NCBI GenBank assembly: GCA_036937835.1
Contig: CM072873.1
Span: 16,542,001 to 16,606,000 of the forward strand
Length of the DNA stretch: 64,000 bases
Origin: Pampus argenteus
Taxonomy: Eukaryota > Chordata > Actinopteri > Scombriformes > Stromateidae
Reading direction: 5' to 3'
The notes under the pieces were generated by a model. The model saw only the letters and a program-made list of their open reading frames with translations. It searched no databases and was not told the origin of the DNA. A program made the position numbers and the translations under genes. Positions within the stretch are counted from its first letter, which is position 1. The number at the start of each line of letters is the position of its first letter. Positions 62,901-64,000 of this stretch are shown here, piece after piece.

Positions 62901-63485
62901 CTATAAACAAACCCAGTTCAGTGGCTGCCCCTGCTGCAACTATAAACAAACCCAGTCCAGTGGCTGCCCCTGCTGCAACTATAAACAAACCCAGTTCAGT
63001 GGCTGCCCCTGCTGCAACTATAAACAAACCCAGTTCAGTGGCTGCCCCTGCTGCAACTATAAACAAACCCAGTTCAGTGGCTGCCCCTGCTGCAACTATA
63101 AACAAACCCAGTTCAGTGGCTGCCCCTGCTGCTCTCTCCTCACAAACAGGTAACACATCAATGTCTCTTACAGACTATGTGAGGACCTTTAATTGTCAGA
63201 TTCTTTTGAAATCAGTCATTAGTCAATTTATTAGATTTTTTTTTTTCCTCACCAAAAAATGTCCTTGGTGTTTCCATAAACTTAAAAAGCTTGTTTACAT
63301 CCTCAATCAAACTAGCCAGCATATGATTTAGAAGACAAAGTCATCTTGTTTCTTGTCTTACAGATTCAAACGCGTCGACTGGCGGCTCCACTAATGCATC
63401 AAAGGCTTCTACCACACAAAACGGGCCATCATCTCTCAGCCTGCTGGGGGCGTATTCAGATAGTGACAGCAACGACAGCGAATAA
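59914..63485 (+). CDS. yju2: YJU2 (CCDC94) splicing factor, 8 exons
   Basis: YJU2/CCDC94 is a step-I spliceosome factor that joins the activated complex near Prp19 and promotes branching. Exons 59914-59937, 60220-60320, 61195-61339, 61727-61861, 61949-62130, 62235-62382, 62783-63149 and 63364-63485 join in phase into 407 residues. The N terminus [20 protein letters not shown] and the four-cysteine zinc site C43/C46/C80/C83 (CKTC, CTRC) are diagnostic. TDPENTDY and [12 protein letters not shown] then lead into a long charged coiled coil. The acidic/Ser region [12 protein letters not shown] is followed by [12 protein letters not shown], and the C terminus ends SDSDSNDSE. Residues 282-359 are a six-copy 13-residue repeat not known to me from mammalian YJU2, which makes the protein longer. 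ATTAAA at 63698-63703 is the likely poly(A) signal. Confidence 0.96.
60468..60585 (+). repeat. Dispersed fish repeat, family A fragment
   Basis: AGGGCTGAAACTAGCGATTA followed by TTGATTAGTTGTTTGGTCTA is the left end of family A. It lies in yju2 intron 2. Confidence 0.6.
60620..60689. repeat. Composite of two perfect inverted repeats in yju2 intron 2
   Basis: GCCCCTTCTCCATCAT (60620-60635) and its exact complement (60639-60654) flank a 3-base loop. The next 36 bases (60654-60689) are a loop-free perfect palindrome with 18-bp arms starting CATTATAATAAACATTAT. The two hairpins share one base. Confidence 0.9.
62575..62690 (-). repeat. Dispersed fish repeat, family B fragment (reverse)
   Basis: Read on the minus strand it contains GGATGGATTGCAATGACATT and CAGACATTCATGGTTCTC, matching the other family B copies. 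It ends about 95 bases before yju2 exon 7. Confidence 0.55.
62891..63124 (+). repeat. yju2: Six-copy 39-bp coding minisatellite in yju2
   Basis: Six head-to-tail copies encode [13 protein letters not shown], with one Ser-to-Pro change in copy 2. The copies are otherwise virtually identical at the DNA level apart from the first base or two. Because 39 is a multiple of three, gain or loss of units keeps the frame open. Confidence 0.95.
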
Positions 63486-63703
63486 GAGAAAGATGCTTGG
63501 AATGGATTTTGAGTGACTGACACACAATTGTATGAACGATGCAGAAAGGAATATATGATGCACCTTCCAGCAATGCTGTACAAAAGCAAATTATTACAAA
63601 TCAACGTGATGGCGGCCAGTCATTAGGAGGGATAGATTTGTCTGCTGTCTGAATCCAGTGAAACGACTAATGTCCTTCAATGTATATTTTAGTGTTTATT
63701 AAA

Positions 63704-64000
63704 ATCAGTTTTGCTTTGACTCTTTGTCCTTGAAATGCTTTGATGTCTTACAACATCTTATTTTAAAAAATGTCTTTAAATGTAAAGGTGGCATATTTAG
63801 TTCTCGTTGTTGTGTGTATCTGGTCATTTTCTACGATAAGATAAATGTATGGAAATGAGAAAAGCAAGAATATGACTATATGAGCACAAACCATTGTGGG
63901 TGCTTTAGATGTTGTAATGAGCTTATAAAAGGTAAAATGTTTTATATTTTTATATATTTATATTATATATATATATTTATATTAAAGGTCAGAGATATAC
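63704..64000. other. Downstream flank of yju2
   Basis: AT-rich DNA with TATATTTATA-type simple sequence at the very end. No gene was seen. Confidence 0.6.

Noticed and set aside
62671..63156. A minus-strand 161-aa frame and a plus-strand 128-aa frame with tandem peptides
   Set aside because: Both are shadows of the 39-bp yju2 minisatellite, whose unit length keeps every frame open.
1..64000. A novel defence-like, CRISPR or other bacterial-type system
   Set aside because: The window is animal nuclear DNA with ordinary spliced genes. No array, operon or toxin-antitoxin arrangement is present, and the ifi44-like gene is a known vertebrate interferon-response family.

Overview
The window is vertebrate nuclear DNA, most likely from a percomorph-type teleost. 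It has spliced genes with GT-AG introns, a Tc1/mariner transposon, many (CA)n and (AT)n microsatellites, and dispersed repeats I recognise from fish genomes. I could resolve eight host genes exon by exon; in each the reading frame is continuous across every junction. There is also one complete DNA transposon. No RNA gene, CRISPR array or prokaryotic-type system was seen.

Layout from left to right: reep6 (+, 1.7-7.75 kb), an ER-membrane-shaping protein; a 12 kb gene-free stretch holding a possible far-upstream 5' exon of diras1; diras1 (+, 19.9-21.1 kb), a Ras-like GTPase with a long, repeat-rich 3' region; gng7 (+, CDS 32.5-32.96 kb, with noncoding 5' exons back to about 29.2 kb), a G-protein gamma subunit; an intact Tc1-like element (33.5-35.1 kb) inserted downstream of the gng7 stop; a 6 kb stretch of repeats; gadd45b (-, 41.6-43.1 kb), a stress sensor; an ifi44-like gene (-, 43.8-46.5 kb), an interferon-induced TLDc/GTPase protein with an ISRE-like promoter site; map1s (-, 49.5-56.9 kb), a microtubule-associated protein; a CART neuropeptide gene (-, 57.7-58.4 kb); and yju2/ccdc94 (+, 59.9-63.5 kb), a splicing factor with an in-frame minisatellite.

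The genes are not a functional cluster. The order and relative orientation diras1-gng7-gadd45b matches human 19p13.3, and reep6 and yju2 also have 19p13.3 orthologues. The map1s-cart pair mirrors the human MAP1B-CARTPT neighbourhood on 5q13, which suggests an ancient duplicated block whose CART member is absent beside mammalian MAP1S.

The most unusual items are the transposon, whose catalytic residues have DD35E rather than the usual DD34E spacing and whose 27-bp termini are identical; the map1s-cart arrangement; the near-perfect 39-bp repeat inside yju2; and two long perfect hairpins that no gene explains.
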